A DNA stretch of 64,000 nucleotides, taken from contig CAZIYT010000003.1 of assembly GCA_964543545.1 (NCBI GenBank), positions 62,001-126,000 on the forward strand. Reading direction: 5' to 3'. The stretch is from UBA4416 sp964543545. GTDB taxonomy: Bacteria; Bacteroidota; Bacteroidia; B-17B0; Aurantibacillaceae. The position numbers were made by a program, and so were the translations under genes. The first letter of the stretch is position 1. Each line of letters starts with the position of its first letter. Positions 50,325 to 58,383 of the stretch are shown here, piece by piece. Below the pieces are notes generated by a model. That model was not told the origin of the DNA. It saw only the letters and a list, made by a program, of their open reading frames with translations, and did not search any database.

Positions 50325-50918
50325 TTAGTTCACGGCAAAGCTCAGTCTTGCCTCCTCATGCTCGCCGCTCTTGTCGATGAGGATGACGCGGAACCAGTAG
50401 ATCCCCCTGGCCAACCCTTCGATGGTGGTACGGCAGGCGCTGGTAACGCCGTCGCTGATCCAGGAAGCGGCATCGCTACTGTGCTCCCAGCGGTACATGG
50501 TTTTTTGCTTACGGGCTTTGACTTTGATGTTGACACTGCCTGTATGATCTCCCTGCTCTATATCGAATTCGGGCAGGACCGAGGTCTTAGCCTTCTTGAC
50601 GTCAAGGCCCGACAGGTGTACGATCTCCTCGTTGCCATCCGCCGTTTGCTCTACATAGAAGGCCAGGGCCAACAAGAGGTCGGTGAGCCTGCGCCGCTTA
50701 TCGTTGCGGATCACGATCTTCGTGCGGCTGCCGTCCGATGCTTCCTGCGCCGCCGTTTCAAACTCGTCGGTAGCGAGGGTAAGCACCGACAAGGCGGGAC
50801 TTGGGTTCGTAAAGGTGGCCGCATTGTCTGCGACGTTTTGCACCGTGGTGCGCGATTTGTGGATGAGCTCCAGTACTGAAAGTTCATTTGCATTCAGTAC
50901 GACTTTTATTTTTTTCAT
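50325..50918 (-). CDS. Small protein with C-terminal fibronectin-III-like domain
   Basis: 197 residues from ATG 50918 (MKKIKVVLNANELSVLELI); an upstream in-frame ATG at 51002 is less likely. The helical N-terminal half (about 1-115) has the pattern 'FTNPSPALSVLTLATDEFET ... DKRRRLTDLLLALAFYVEQT'. An Fn3-like domain follows (about 120-197, KTMYRWEHSSDAASW, TTIEGLARGIYWFRVILI). Proteins with this two-part design are common in Bacteroidota, usually annotated only as Fn3-containing; role unknown. No signal peptide. A good terminator follows. Confidence 0.75.
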   Translation of the reverse strand: MKKIKVVLNANELSVLELIHKSRTTVQNVADNAATFTNPSPALSVLTLATDEFETAAQEASDGSRTKIVIRNDKRRRLTDLLLALAFYVEQTADGNEEIVHLSGLDVKKAKTSVLPEFDIEQGDHTGSVNIKVKARKQKTMYRWEHSSDAASWISDGVTSACRTTIEGLARGIYWFRVILIDKSGEHEEARLSFAVN

Positions 50919-51288
50919 GATATGAAAATTTAATAGTTGTATTGAACTCGCTTGGTACAGTTCTATTTTTCTGAATTTGACCGGCTTCGAAAATACGCTC
51001 AAGGCTCCGGCATAAGTAAGCTATTCAATGTAAAGAAGCTTATGACGGCACTTGAGCTGTGTTCCCGGATGCACGAGGCATGCTACGGTTGCTGTGAGTA
51101 AATTCTTTTCGATAATCAAAAAAGATTAAGGGGTGTTTCTGATTGGAGAACGCCTCAACGAAAAAATTAGTATGCCGGCATTGCGTTTTAACATACGATA
51201 ACAATCCAATTCGGTTTAGACGAATAGCATACCATATTCAAATACGCATTTTTACGCACTCCCATGCATTTAGCGAGCTAAAAAAGAA
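50919..51288. other. Gene-free stretch at the edge of the accessory island
   Basis: 370 bp between the Fn3-domain gene and the 41-bp tandem array. I see no open frame, hairpin or promoter that I would defend. Confidence 0.4.
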
Positions 51289-51640
51289 CAGCTGATGACA
51301 ATAATGCACGTGACATTGTTATGATAGACGCTGCCATGACAATAATCCGCGCAATAGGACAATGATAGATGCTGCTCCGATGCTAAGCGGTGTAACATGG
51401 TCATGACAGACACTGCTATGACAATAATCCGCGTAACATGACCATCGTAGACGCTGTGATGACGATAAGCGGCGTGACATGGTCATCATAAGCGCTGTGA
51501 CGACAATAACCGGTATAACATTGACATGATACGCTCTGCTATGACGATACCCGGCGCAACATGGTCATCATAGACGCTGTGATGATGATACCCGGTGTAA
51601 CATGGTCATGACAGATGCTGCTATTGTCATGACACAGGCT
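51289..51640. repeat. Degenerate 41-bp tandem repeat array, about 8.5 units
   Basis: Eight full units of exactly 41 bp start at 51289, 51330, 51371, 51412, 51453, 51494, 51535 and 51576, then a partial unit from 51617. Each unit has GCTG, then ATGACAATAA-like sequence, CCGG/CCGCG, GTAACATGGTCAT and ATAGAC-like blocks. Units differ by several substitutions but never in length. There is no spacer between units, so it is not a CRISPR array. Confidence 0.8.
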
Positions 51641-51761
51641 GTTACTAAAAGAGTAATCTCGCGCGGATGTTTAACCCTCCGACACTGCATTTTGGCCTAA
51701 CTATGGTTATGGATTATAAATTCGGGATGGCGGGTAAATTACATTTATAACAGTTGTTCTA

Positions 51762-52340
51762 TTAAGATCCGACTTGTCTAATCCAATCACGAATATGTGA
51801 GCCTAGTCTTTCAATATCTCGATTACTTAAATCTCCGCTATGCATTATAACATTTCTTGATCTTTCTACAGTTTCTATAATATTTGCAGCCCAATCATAT
51901 TTATTTAAATGAGGCTCAAAATGCACCCAATTTTTCCGAATAGTATGAGTCAAATGTCCCATTTCTGTATAGTTGATTGGAGAATCACCTCTTTGAGTAT
52001 GCCATTTGATTTTCTTTTCCTCCTCCATTCTACCTTCAGCTTTTTTTCTAATCCCATCATCTATCGCAGCTTCCCACCAATTTTCGCCTATCACTTCTAA
52101 TAACTTCTTAGAAATAAAATCCCGAACTGAATTCTCAAAAGCTGCTATTGCAGTATAAACTATTGCCATTTTCTTTGACTTTATAACTAACTCTTCATCT
52201 AATTCATCAATTGCGAGAGTTGCAGAAATTTGTTTTCCATCTTCATCTGAAAAATGAGACTTACTCTTTCTACCAGCCCTGTCAAGAGCTTCTTCCGCTA
52301 GTAAACCTTTAAATACAAATGAGTATAACCTGTCAGTCAT
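51762..52340 (-). CDS. Swt1-type HEPN domain protein (putative RNase)
   Basis: 192 residues. The C-terminal part has the Swt1-like HEPN layout: AFENSVRDFISKKLLEVIGE-NWWEAA, then KKIKWHTQRGDSPINYTEMG and the HEPN RxxxxH motif R162-N-V-I-M-H167 (SRNVIMHSGDLS). HEPN proteins with this motif are usually metal-independent ribonucleases in toxin-antitoxin or abortive-infection systems. The N-terminal 60 residues are charged and unassigned. It is the second gene of a pair with the DUF5343 protein (5 bp apart). A+T-rich like the rest of the island. Toxic activity is inferred. Confidence 0.8.
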   Translation of the reverse strand: MTDRLYSFVFKGLLAEEALDRAGRKSKSHFSDEDGKQISATLAIDELDEELVIKSKKMAIVYTAIAAFENSVRDFISKKLLEVIGENWWEAAIDDGIRKKAEGRMEEEKKIKWHTQRGDSPINYTEMGHLTHTIRKNWVHFEPHLNKYDWAANIIETVERSRNVIMHSGDLSNRDIERLGSHIRDWIRQVGS

Positions 52341-52345
52341 TTTGA

Positions 52346-52972
52346 TTAATTAAAATGTTCTTTTAAACTTTTGAAAATGGCTTCATAAACTGCTGGGTCT
52401 CTTGATTCAGGCAAGTGGATTTGGATATTATAATGTAATTCTGGAGTTTTTATCCTTTTATGCCTATCTTCTTTCTCCTCTTTCTCTTCCTGTATAGATG
52501 GAACGACCTCCTTTTTTTCAGAATCAGATGCTTTAGAGATTGGTATTGTTACTGGAGTCCAATCTGCATAATCACAAAGTGCTCTAAATGTTTTAGACAT
52601 TAAATCTAAGACATTGTCTGATTTTTTTCCTTGGTATATTGTTTTAAGCTTGTTTTTTACATCAGCTGCAGAAAAATCATTAGCTTTCTTATTTATTGCA
52701 AATAAATCTGAATATGCTTCCCTTATCGCTTCAGCTAAGACTTTTTTTGATACCGTTTGATCAATAAATTTATAGTATTTTTCTTGAGGAACACCTGCGT
52801 CATCAATGAATTTCAATCCTTTTAATACACCGATAAATAATCTATCATTAGTACTTTTAAACTCAAGCTGTTCTAAAAATTTCTGAATAAATTTTGGCGG
52901 AGGATCTGCATTCGTTAATGCATTAAAAAACGCTTCTACGTTTTTTGTTGTTAATAAATAGTATTCTGTCAT
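52346..52972 (-). CDS. DUF5343-family protein
   Basis: 208 residues. The N-terminal about 150 residues match the DUF5343 pattern (YYLLTTKNVEAFFNALTNAD, PPKFIQKFLEQLEFKSTNDR, LIGVLKGLKFIDDAGVP-like, AYSDLF), which looks like a winged-helix-containing module. A charged linker (VVPSIQEEKEEKEDRHKRI) leads to a short C-terminal strand/helix part (YNIQIHLPESRDPAVYEAIF). No nuclease motif. It precedes the HEPN gene by 5 bp and is probably its regulator, sensor or antitoxin (inference). Confidence 0.78.
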   Translation of the reverse strand: MTEYYLLTTKNVEAFFNALTNADPPPKFIQKFLEQLEFKSTNDRLFIGVLKGLKFIDDAGVPQEKYYKFIDQTVSKKVLAEAIREAYSDLFAINKKANDFSAADVKNKLKTIYQGKKSDNVLDLMSKTFRALCDYADWTPVTIPISKASDSEKKEVVPSIQEEKEEKEDRHKRIKTPELHYNIQIHLPESRDPAVYEAIFKSLKEHFN

Positions 52973-53143
52973 ATTTAATAATTTGAATTATGTTTTTTTA
53001 TAGCATTATTGATTTCAGTAAGCAGCAAACTTTTAATTGTAGCATAATTAAATATAACGAAAATATATTTGGCTTTGTGGGATTTGTTATCCTGCATCAA
53101 TTATAATTCGTTGACATCTATTCAATTTATACTAACCCCGTTC

Positions 53144-53164
53144 GCGCGGATTTGTAATCCGTGC
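53144..53164. repeat. REP-like palindrome left of the RAYT gene
   Basis: GCGCGGATT-TGT-AATCCGTGC: a 9-bp stem with one G-T pair, 12 bp beyond the stop of the transposase gene. Same core (GGATT/AATCC) as 53761-53783. Confidence 0.65.
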
Positions 53165-53175
53165 GCCAAGCAACC

Positions 53176-53745
53176 CTAACCATACATTACTAATTGTTTT
53201 GGCAGAACAAACACATCCAACTCGCTATCGAGGTCGGCATAATTGCGTGCCGAGCTAAAGCGATAATCCTCTGGCTTATCGACGATCCTATCCACAACCG
53301 GATTCTGATGGATGTAATTCAGTTTCTGATACAGAAACTTTTCTGTTTCAATAATCTCGGCATGATAGCCGTCTTGCCAAACCTTATATTCCTGCTTTCT
53401 TTTTAAATGATCGCAAGCTTTGGAAAAAAGATCCAGGAGCCATTCACTCCTGCTTTCCGGCTGATCTTTTATATTCTGGATCAGCTGTTTGGATGTGAAT
53501 TTTTTAAAATCCCTCATGATATCTGAAAGTAACATACCATTATCCGCGCTGCAAATTAAATGCAGATGGCTTGGCATCAAGCACCAAGAAAAGATCTCAA
53601 GCCCTTTATTAAGCTGACAATACTGCAAAGAATTGACAATGGTATAACGGTGATTGAGGCGCGTAAACAGATCAATCCAACCGACACAGGTGATCGTAAT
53701 AAAATAAGCTTTGTCAGGTATGGTTGCTTTGTATTTGGTTGACAT
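53176..53745 (-). CDS. REP-associated tyrosine transposase (RAYT, Y1/HUH family)
   Basis: 189 residues of the IS200/IS605-like Y1 transposase fold. HUH motif H60-L-H62 in CLMPSHLHLICS, catalytic tyrosine Y144 in YQKLNYIHQNPV, and the RAYT opening KATIPDKAYFITITCVGW. RAYTs process their cognate REP palindromes as single strands and are domesticated rather than self-mobile. Palindromes with the core GGATT/AATCC lie at 53144, 53761 and (partial) 53855, on both sides of the gene, as expected for its substrate. The protein appears full length and the active site intact. Confidence 0.92.
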   Translation of the reverse strand: MSTKYKATIPDKAYFITITCVGWIDLFTRLNHRYTIVNSLQYCQLNKGLEIFSWCLMPSHLHLICSADNGMLLSDIMRDFKKFTSKQLIQNIKDQPESRSEWLLDLFSKACDHLKRKQEYKVWQDGYHAEIIETEKFLYQKLNYIHQNPVVDRIVDKPEDYRFSSARNYADLDSELDVFVLPKQLVMYG

Positions 53746-53760
53746 TCTTTAATTTATTTG

Positions 53761-53783
53761 GTCACGGATTGCAAATCCGCGAC
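53761..53783. repeat. REP-like palindrome right of the RAYT gene
   Basis: GTCACGGATT-GCA-AATCCGCGAC: a 10-bp stem with one mismatch, 15 bp upstream of the transposase start. Confidence 0.65.
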
Positions 53784-53854
53784 AACGGGGGGTGTGGAGG
53801 AGAACCTTCAAAAATGAAGCACCTTTTAATGACTCTTAGGGTTTCGAACATTAA

Positions 53855-53873
53855 TGATTGCAAATCCGCGACA
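53855..53873. repeat. Partial REP-like palindrome
   Basis: TGATTGCAAATCCGCGACA: the right half of the 53761 palindrome with a shortened left half. Confidence 0.5.
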
Positions 53874-53908
53874 GCAGAGTATTGTAGTATTCGTTGTTTG
53901 TATATTTT

Positions 53909-54688
53909 CTATAATTCATTGTTAAGTCTAGTTAATTCACATTCAGCCAAATGCAACAAGTGTCCTAGTGAAATCATCCTTGTTTCTGTCGTCCCATAAT
54001 CTAATTGCATCTCTTTTGTCCTAACCCTAGCTTTTTCATATAATTTATGAGATAACTTACGCCAAGATTTCATTAAACTAGAATATATCTGAATTTCGAT
54101 GATCAACCCAGAGTGAAATTCAACGTTTCCGTGATAAGCAAAATATCCTGATGCCATTTTCATCTCTGGCTCGAATGAAATGCTTTTCACCCTTTCTTTA
54201 AATTCTTTTTCCTGCTTCTTTTCTGGAAAATAAATATTGTGCCTTTGGAGCCTCTCTGCTAAAAATTGGCAGCTATCTAAAGTTGGAGTCACTATTTCTG
54301 TTCTGACTAAATCAGTAATATGTTCCTGAATATTTGAAAGTTGCACTTCATTGCCTTGTTTATTTTTTCTCCAAAGTTTATTAATTATCGAATCCGAAGA
54401 TTTAAAAAGTAAATCATATTCCAGACTAGAAGTTTTTCTACTAATTAAAATCCTCATTAGTGGCAAATCAGCTTCAAGAACAATACCGTGCTGAATTCTA
54501 AATTCATTAGAGGCAATTGAAGTAACTGATTGTATTATGTTTGAAATAAACTCTAAGTCTGCTTGTGCACTTACTTTAAGTTGGCTTCTATATTCTTCAA
54601 TTTTTCGTTCAAGATCCCTGTCGGCGTTGAACTTTGCTTCATGCCAAGTTATATATTCTAACTTGTTATATTTATTGGGAAATTTCAT
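53909..54688 (-). CDS. Divergent RelA/SpoT-domain protein (putative nucleotide pyrophosphokinase)
   Basis: 259 residues. The central and C-terminal part follows the small alarmone synthetase pattern: substrate-loop-like FKSSDSIINKLWRKN (95-109), the metal-ligand aspartate D126 in HITDLVRTEIVTPTL, the G-Y-F-A-Y-H box (181-186) in place of GYRSLH, the catalytic glutamate E198 in IEIQIYSS, then WRKLSHKLYEK (209-219) as in 'W..leH.iyYK'. No HD hydrolase, TGS or ACT domain. Known relatives make (p)ppGpp or (p)ppApp, or pyrophosphorylate tRNA (toxSAS). It is the third gene of an operon with an OLD-like ATPase, overlapping the 124-aa gene by 4 bp. Confidence 0.75.
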   Translation of the reverse strand: MKFPNKYNKLEYITWHEAKFNADRDLERKIEEYRSQLKVSAQADLEFISNIIQSVTSIASNEFRIQHGIVLEADLPLMRILISRKTSSLEYDLLFKSSDSIINKLWRKNKQGNEVQLSNIQEHITDLVRTEIVTPTLDSCQFLAERLQRHNIYFPEKKQEKEFKERVKSISFEPEMKMASGYFAYHGNVEFHSGLIIEIQIYSSLMKSWRKLSHKLYEKARVRTKEMQLDYGTTETRMISLGHLLHLAECELTRLNNEL

Positions 54689-55059
54689 AACCCTTCGTTT
54701 TCATTTAATCCAAAAACTTTAGCTGTCTTTTCTGCGTGCCATTTCACTTCAAGGCTACAATAACTTTGCGCGAAGGCATTTTGAACTTTAACTACGTCCT
54801 CTAATGTGGCATCAAAACCAGTTTCAGACCTATAAAATTGGCCAATGCCGACAATTGTCATAATCTCTTGCCCAATCCACCTACCGCCGCATTGATGTTC
54901 AAATTGAAGTTGACGATTAGTTAACTCCTGAGCCAAAGTTTCAATATTATTAAAGGACGGGCTTCTCCTAATCTCAATCCATATCTTTTTTGCGTTGCTG
55001 TAATAATCTACAATTTTAGCATTCCCATTTATTAATGTTTCTAAAGTATATATCGCCAT
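54685..55059 (-). CDS. Unknown 124-aa protein of the OLD/RelA-like operon
   Basis: 124 residues, mixed helix and strand, not recognised. Notable stretches are VDYYSNAKKIWIEIRRSP, RQLQFEHQCGGRWIGQEIM and VVKVQNAFAQSYCSLEVKWH. It is mildly acidic and without membrane segments. It lies 29 bp after the ATPase gene, and its stop overlaps the start of the RelA/SpoT-like gene (ATGA), so it is translationally coupled to that enzyme. The position is that of an antitoxin or a regulatory subunit (inference). The strong A+T bias matches its operon partners. Confidence 0.7.
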   Translation of the reverse strand: MAIYTLETLINGNAKIVDYYSNAKKIWIEIRRSPSFNNIETLAQELTNRQLQFEHQCGGRWIGQEIMTIVGIGQFYRSETGFDATLEDVVKVQNAFAQSYCSLEVKWHAEKTAKVFGLNENEGL

Positions 55060-55088
55060 TTGTTTCTGTTTTATTTTATATTTCCTTA

Positions 55089-57035
55089 CTAATCTCTATT
55101 TAGAAATAACTTATTTATCTCTTCAAATATCTTTTCAAAATTATCTAGGGTTTGTGGTTTGAAAAAACTTTTATCCACTCCTAGTTGACTTAGTTTATTT
55201 GCTGGACGATAGTGATTAAATCGTTCTTTTCCAATAAACTTATTTATTTGCTTAAGAATAGTATCAATCTTTGGATCAAGATCGCTTAATTTAACCTTTG
55301 GATATTCTTTATCGAATGTTAGATTAAACAATTTAAGATATTCCTCTTTGTCAAATAAATCTTCTATATCAGCATTTGATTTACCATTATTAGTAAATTC
55401 ATCAAAGAACCTAATATTTTTTTCCTTAATAATTTTATGCATTATTAAATCTTCGACTTTTTGTTTACCCTTTTGATCTGAAAATGTATCTAGTAAACAA
55501 GCGACATTTAATTTGGATCCTCGTAGAAGAGAAATAAAAGTTGAAACTTTATCTAACCCTCCTACTGGAACTATTGTTATATTATCATTAAGGTGAGTTC
55601 TCTTTTCAACTTCCAATATACCAGATAGGATAGTTAGATAAACTAAATCTGCTGGCCCTTCGACCAATAAGTTGTTCTTAGATACAAAAAGGTTTTGAGC
55701 AATATCATAACCTAAAGCAGCTTGCAATGGAAATAGTGTGTTTGGGTCTTTTTCCTGAATTGAATCAGAGATAATAGTCCCCTCTTCTGTTTCAAAACAT
55801 GTCCTAACTCGATCAAGATGTTCAGTTTCTACCATAAACGGAGAGTGCGTAGTATAAATAATTTGGTATTTCTTAGAAAGATCATTAAAAAAATTAAGTA
55901 AATCTGCCTGAGCGGATGCGTGAAGATTCAACCCTGGTTCATCAAGTAATAAGATGTAATCAGAGTTTGTGTCCGATTGAATTTTACTAAACCAAATAAT
56001 AAAGGAAAAAAACCAATTAAAACCTTTGCTTCGCCTATCTAGTGGAAGGGTGACTTTGTGCCTTTGATTTTTAACTCGAATATCTAATATTTTCTCAACT
56101 CCACCTTGAGAATTTGTAATATTCTGAATCTTAAATTCAATATCAAGATTTTTATTAGCTGACCAATATTTGAAAATCTCTTTAGTTATTTTATTTGAAG
56201 ATGCTTCCAAAAGAGCAATAAATTTTTCATACTCTTCATCACTAGCATTTAATAAGTCATCAGGCTTTATTTTGGCGAGTTCAAAAAGTGCTTTGGATGT
56301 TTTATCTTTTTCAGTATTCCCATTGCTACTTTTTAAATTATTAATATTAATTTTCCCAGGTAGTGGGTAATAGTCATCAAAATACCAGAATTTTGGCATT
56401 TTTTCATCTATCCACTGCTTAGCCACATATGATGATAGTAAATTATCCCAAGATTTATTTCCATACCCCCCATCAATTATTCTCTTAATTTCAGCCTTAA
56501 ACTTAGGAAAATCAGTATCTCCATCTCCGGCGACAGCAATTTTGTCTGCCTCTTGTATCGTAGCAGAATTCTTTATTGCTGCTTTTGTTTCTTTGGATAA
56601 AACTAAACCTTCAAACTTTAACTCCAAATACTTTTTTTGATCGGTTTTTATCCCACCAAATGTGGTACTTTTTCCCTTATAAGGACAAGTATATGTAAAG
56701 GCTGTAGTCTTAAAAACTCCTTCGCCTAAATCTTGTTCGATTTTATTTAATAGATCTACTGAGATCTCATAGCTACATTCTATAACATTATAATCTTCTT
56801 TACTATTCTGAAAGTCGATTAATTCATTCCTAGGATAATCTTGTGTAATATCAAATTCAAAATCTGAATCTTGTTCAAAATAGTTAGTCTTTGCAAGTGC
56901 TGTAAGAAAAGAAGTTTTGCCAGATTCATTCATACCAACTATTGTCGTTATGGAAGAATCAATCTTTACCGTTTGTTCTTTTTGAATACTTTTATACTTA
57001 TTAATTTTTACCTGAGTTAATTTTATCATTGTCAT
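55089..57035 (-). CDS. OLD-like AAA/ABC-type ATPase with TOPRIM domain
   Basis: 648 residues. Walker A GMNESGKT (34-41), ABC-signature-like SKGFNWFFSF (336-345), Walker B YILLLDEPGLNLH (360-372), switch histidine in TTHSPF (395-400). A TOPRIM domain follows, with the glutamate E459 in NLLVEGPADLVYL, VPVGGLDK (489-496) and LLDTFSD (514-520), then the acidic DIEDLFD (556-562). OLD nucleases such as GajA of Gabija use this design to cut DNA. The second TOPRIM aspartate is displaced (LLDTFSD rather than LLDxD), so catalysis needs testing. First gene of a three-gene operon ending in a RelA/SpoT-like enzyme. Confidence 0.87.
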   Translation of the reverse strand: MTMIKLTQVKINKYKSIQKEQTVKIDSSITTIVGMNESGKTSFLTALAKTNYFEQDSDFEFDITQDYPRNELIDFQNSKEDYNVIECSYEISVDLLNKIEQDLGEGVFKTTAFTYTCPYKGKSTTFGGIKTDQKKYLELKFEGLVLSKETKAAIKNSATIQEADKIAVAGDGDTDFPKFKAEIKRIIDGGYGNKSWDNLLSSYVAKQWIDEKMPKFWYFDDYYPLPGKININNLKSSNGNTEKDKTSKALFELAKIKPDDLLNASDEEYEKFIALLEASSNKITKEIFKYWSANKNLDIEFKIQNITNSQGGVEKILDIRVKNQRHKVTLPLDRRSKGFNWFFSFIIWFSKIQSDTNSDYILLLDEPGLNLHASAQADLLNFFNDLSKKYQIIYTTHSPFMVETEHLDRVRTCFETEEGTIISDSIQEKDPNTLFPLQAALGYDIAQNLFVSKNNLLVEGPADLVYLTILSGILEVEKRTHLNDNITIVPVGGLDKVSTFISLLRGSKLNVACLLDTFSDQKGKQKVEDLIMHKIIKEKNIRFFDEFTNNGKSNADIEDLFDKEEYLKLFNLTFDKEYPKVKLSDLDPKIDTILKQINKFIGKERFNHYRPANKLSQLGVDKSFFKPQTLDNFEKIFEEINKLFLNRD

Positions 57036-57098
57036 TTTATCTATTTAGAATTTATTTTACTTAAGATTTCCATCCCATTTTCTCCTTACCTTCGCCCC

Positions 57099-58046
57099 AT
57101 GCGCCTCATCATCCTTTTCCTCTTCGCCGCTCATGCGATCTTCTCTCAATCCAAACAGCCCTTTATGTTCCGCTGGCAGGATACCCACGCCCGCAAGCAT
57201 CTGAAGAAGTACATCGCTCACGATACTTTGCTAAAAACATCGGCGGCTACCCTGCACATCAGTTATAACAGCGATCCGAAGAAGCCTTATCTGCTGATGC
57301 TCCACGGCATGGGCGCCAATGCGCGAACCAACTGGAGCAGCCAGATCGGGCCGCTCTCAAAGCACTTCAACCTCATCCTGCCGGATTTGATCTACTTCGG
57401 CGAGAGTACCTCTACTTCGCAGAACTACTCCGTAGAGTTCCAGGCGCAGCAGATCCACGAGGCCTTGCTCAGCTTAGGCATTGGCGACAGCCTCCATGTG
57501 ATGGGCTTCAGCTACGGCGGGCTCTGCGCAGCAATGTATAATGAGCTGTATCAGCCGAATGTGAAAAAGCTCATCATCATCGACGGGCCGGTGAAGTTTT
57601 TTTCGGCCCAGATGGCCGATAGCCTGGCCACCGCCGTAGGCGTGAAAGGCATGAACAACGTCGTAGCACCAACCACCATCGAGGGCTTCAACGGCATGAA
57701 ACGAGCGGTGATGTCGTCCTGGTTTCCTGCTACCAAAAGGCTGAAACGGAAAGTCATCCGGTACTTCTTCCTGCCCGGTAAAGCCACCCGCGACCTGCAG
57801 ATGAACTACCTCGTGACGAAGGAAGCGCAGTACCGCAACTACACGTATAAGCTCGAGCAAACGCCCACGCTCCTCATCTGGGGCGGAAAGGACGGTGTCA
57901 TTCCTTTATCGGTGGGCAAGGCTCTGCATGCCGCCTACCCTGCTACCACCCGTTTGCTGGTATTCCCCGGGGCCAAGCACGATGCGCATTTCAAAGAACG
58001 CAAAGCCCTGAACAAAGCGGTGATTGCCTTTCTGAAAGGGCAATAA
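57099..58046 (+). CDS. Exported alpha/beta hydrolase
   Basis: 315 residues. Signal peptide (MRLIILFLFAAHAIFSQ). Alpha/beta-hydrolase core with the oxyanion region LLMLHGMGANARTNW, DLIYFGEST, nucleophile elbow GFSYGG (VMGFSYGGLCAAMYNEL), the acid in LLIWGGKDGVIPL and the histidine in FPGAKHDAHFKE. The lid (about 190-240) is basic. Likely a periplasmic esterase or lipase-like hydrolase; substrate unknown. It is divergent from the OLD-like gene, with 63 bp between them, and has the G+C content and codon habit of the main chromosome, so it marks the right edge of the island. Confidence 0.88.
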   Translation: MRLIILFLFAAHAIFSQSKQPFMFRWQDTHARKHLKKYIAHDTLLKTSAATLHISYNSDPKKPYLLMLHGMGANARTNWSSQIGPLSKHFNLILPDLIYFGESTSTSQNYSVEFQAQQIHEALLSLGIGDSLHVMGFSYGGLCAAMYNELYQPNVKKLIIIDGPVKFFSAQMADSLATAVGVKGMNNVVAPTTIEGFNGMKRAVMSSWFPATKRLKRKVIRYFFLPGKATRDLQMNYLVTKEAQYRNYTYKLEQTPTLLIWGGKDGVIPLSVGKALHAAYPATTRLLVFPGAKHDAHFKERKALNKAVIAFLKGQ

Positions 58047-58213
58047 GAGATTCACAGGGCTTATGTACCCGTAGAAAGATCCCGATAAAAGAGGACGGTG
58101 TTGAAAGGATCATGCAGGGGAGCATAAGGTCGCAATGTAGAAATTCCCCTGAGGAAACATATAAGTAGAATTACCTGTTTTATAGCATGAGAATGTTAAA
58201 AGGATGATTCTTT

Positions 58214-58332
58214 AAACCACATAGTCACAGAGAGAACATTAGGGAACAGGAAGAAAACATAGGGACTTACTTCTCTATATTTCTATCATGCACCAATTGG
58301 TTCTCTATCTTTTCTATGTGTCTATGTGGTTA
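58214..58332. repeat. Palindromic repeat, 'AACCACATAGTCAC' family, copy 1
   Basis: Left arm AAACCACATAGTCACAGAGA..., right arm ...TTCTATGTGTCTATGTGGTT. About 119 bp with interrupted complementarity (GGGAACAGGAAG against the TTCTCTATC-rich right arm). Confidence 0.7.
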
Positions 58333-58383
58333 CCCATTTCTGCTCTAATCTGTTTCATCAGCCCCATTTGTGTTCTATTTTTT

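Noticed and set aside
51289..51640. Possible CRISPR array
   Set aside because: The units are contiguous 41-bp degenerate repeats with no conserved repeat/unique spacer alternation, and no cas gene is near.
53724..53999. 91-codon forward open frame beside the RAYT gene
   Set aside because: It runs across two REP palindromes and the 3' end of the RelA/SpoT-like gene on the other strand, with no coding character.
55089..57035. Gabija (GajA) assignment for the OLD-like protein
   Set aside because: There is no GajB-type UvrD helicase next to it, and the TOPRIM acidic pattern differs; the neighbours are a 124-aa unknown and a RelA/SpoT-like protein.
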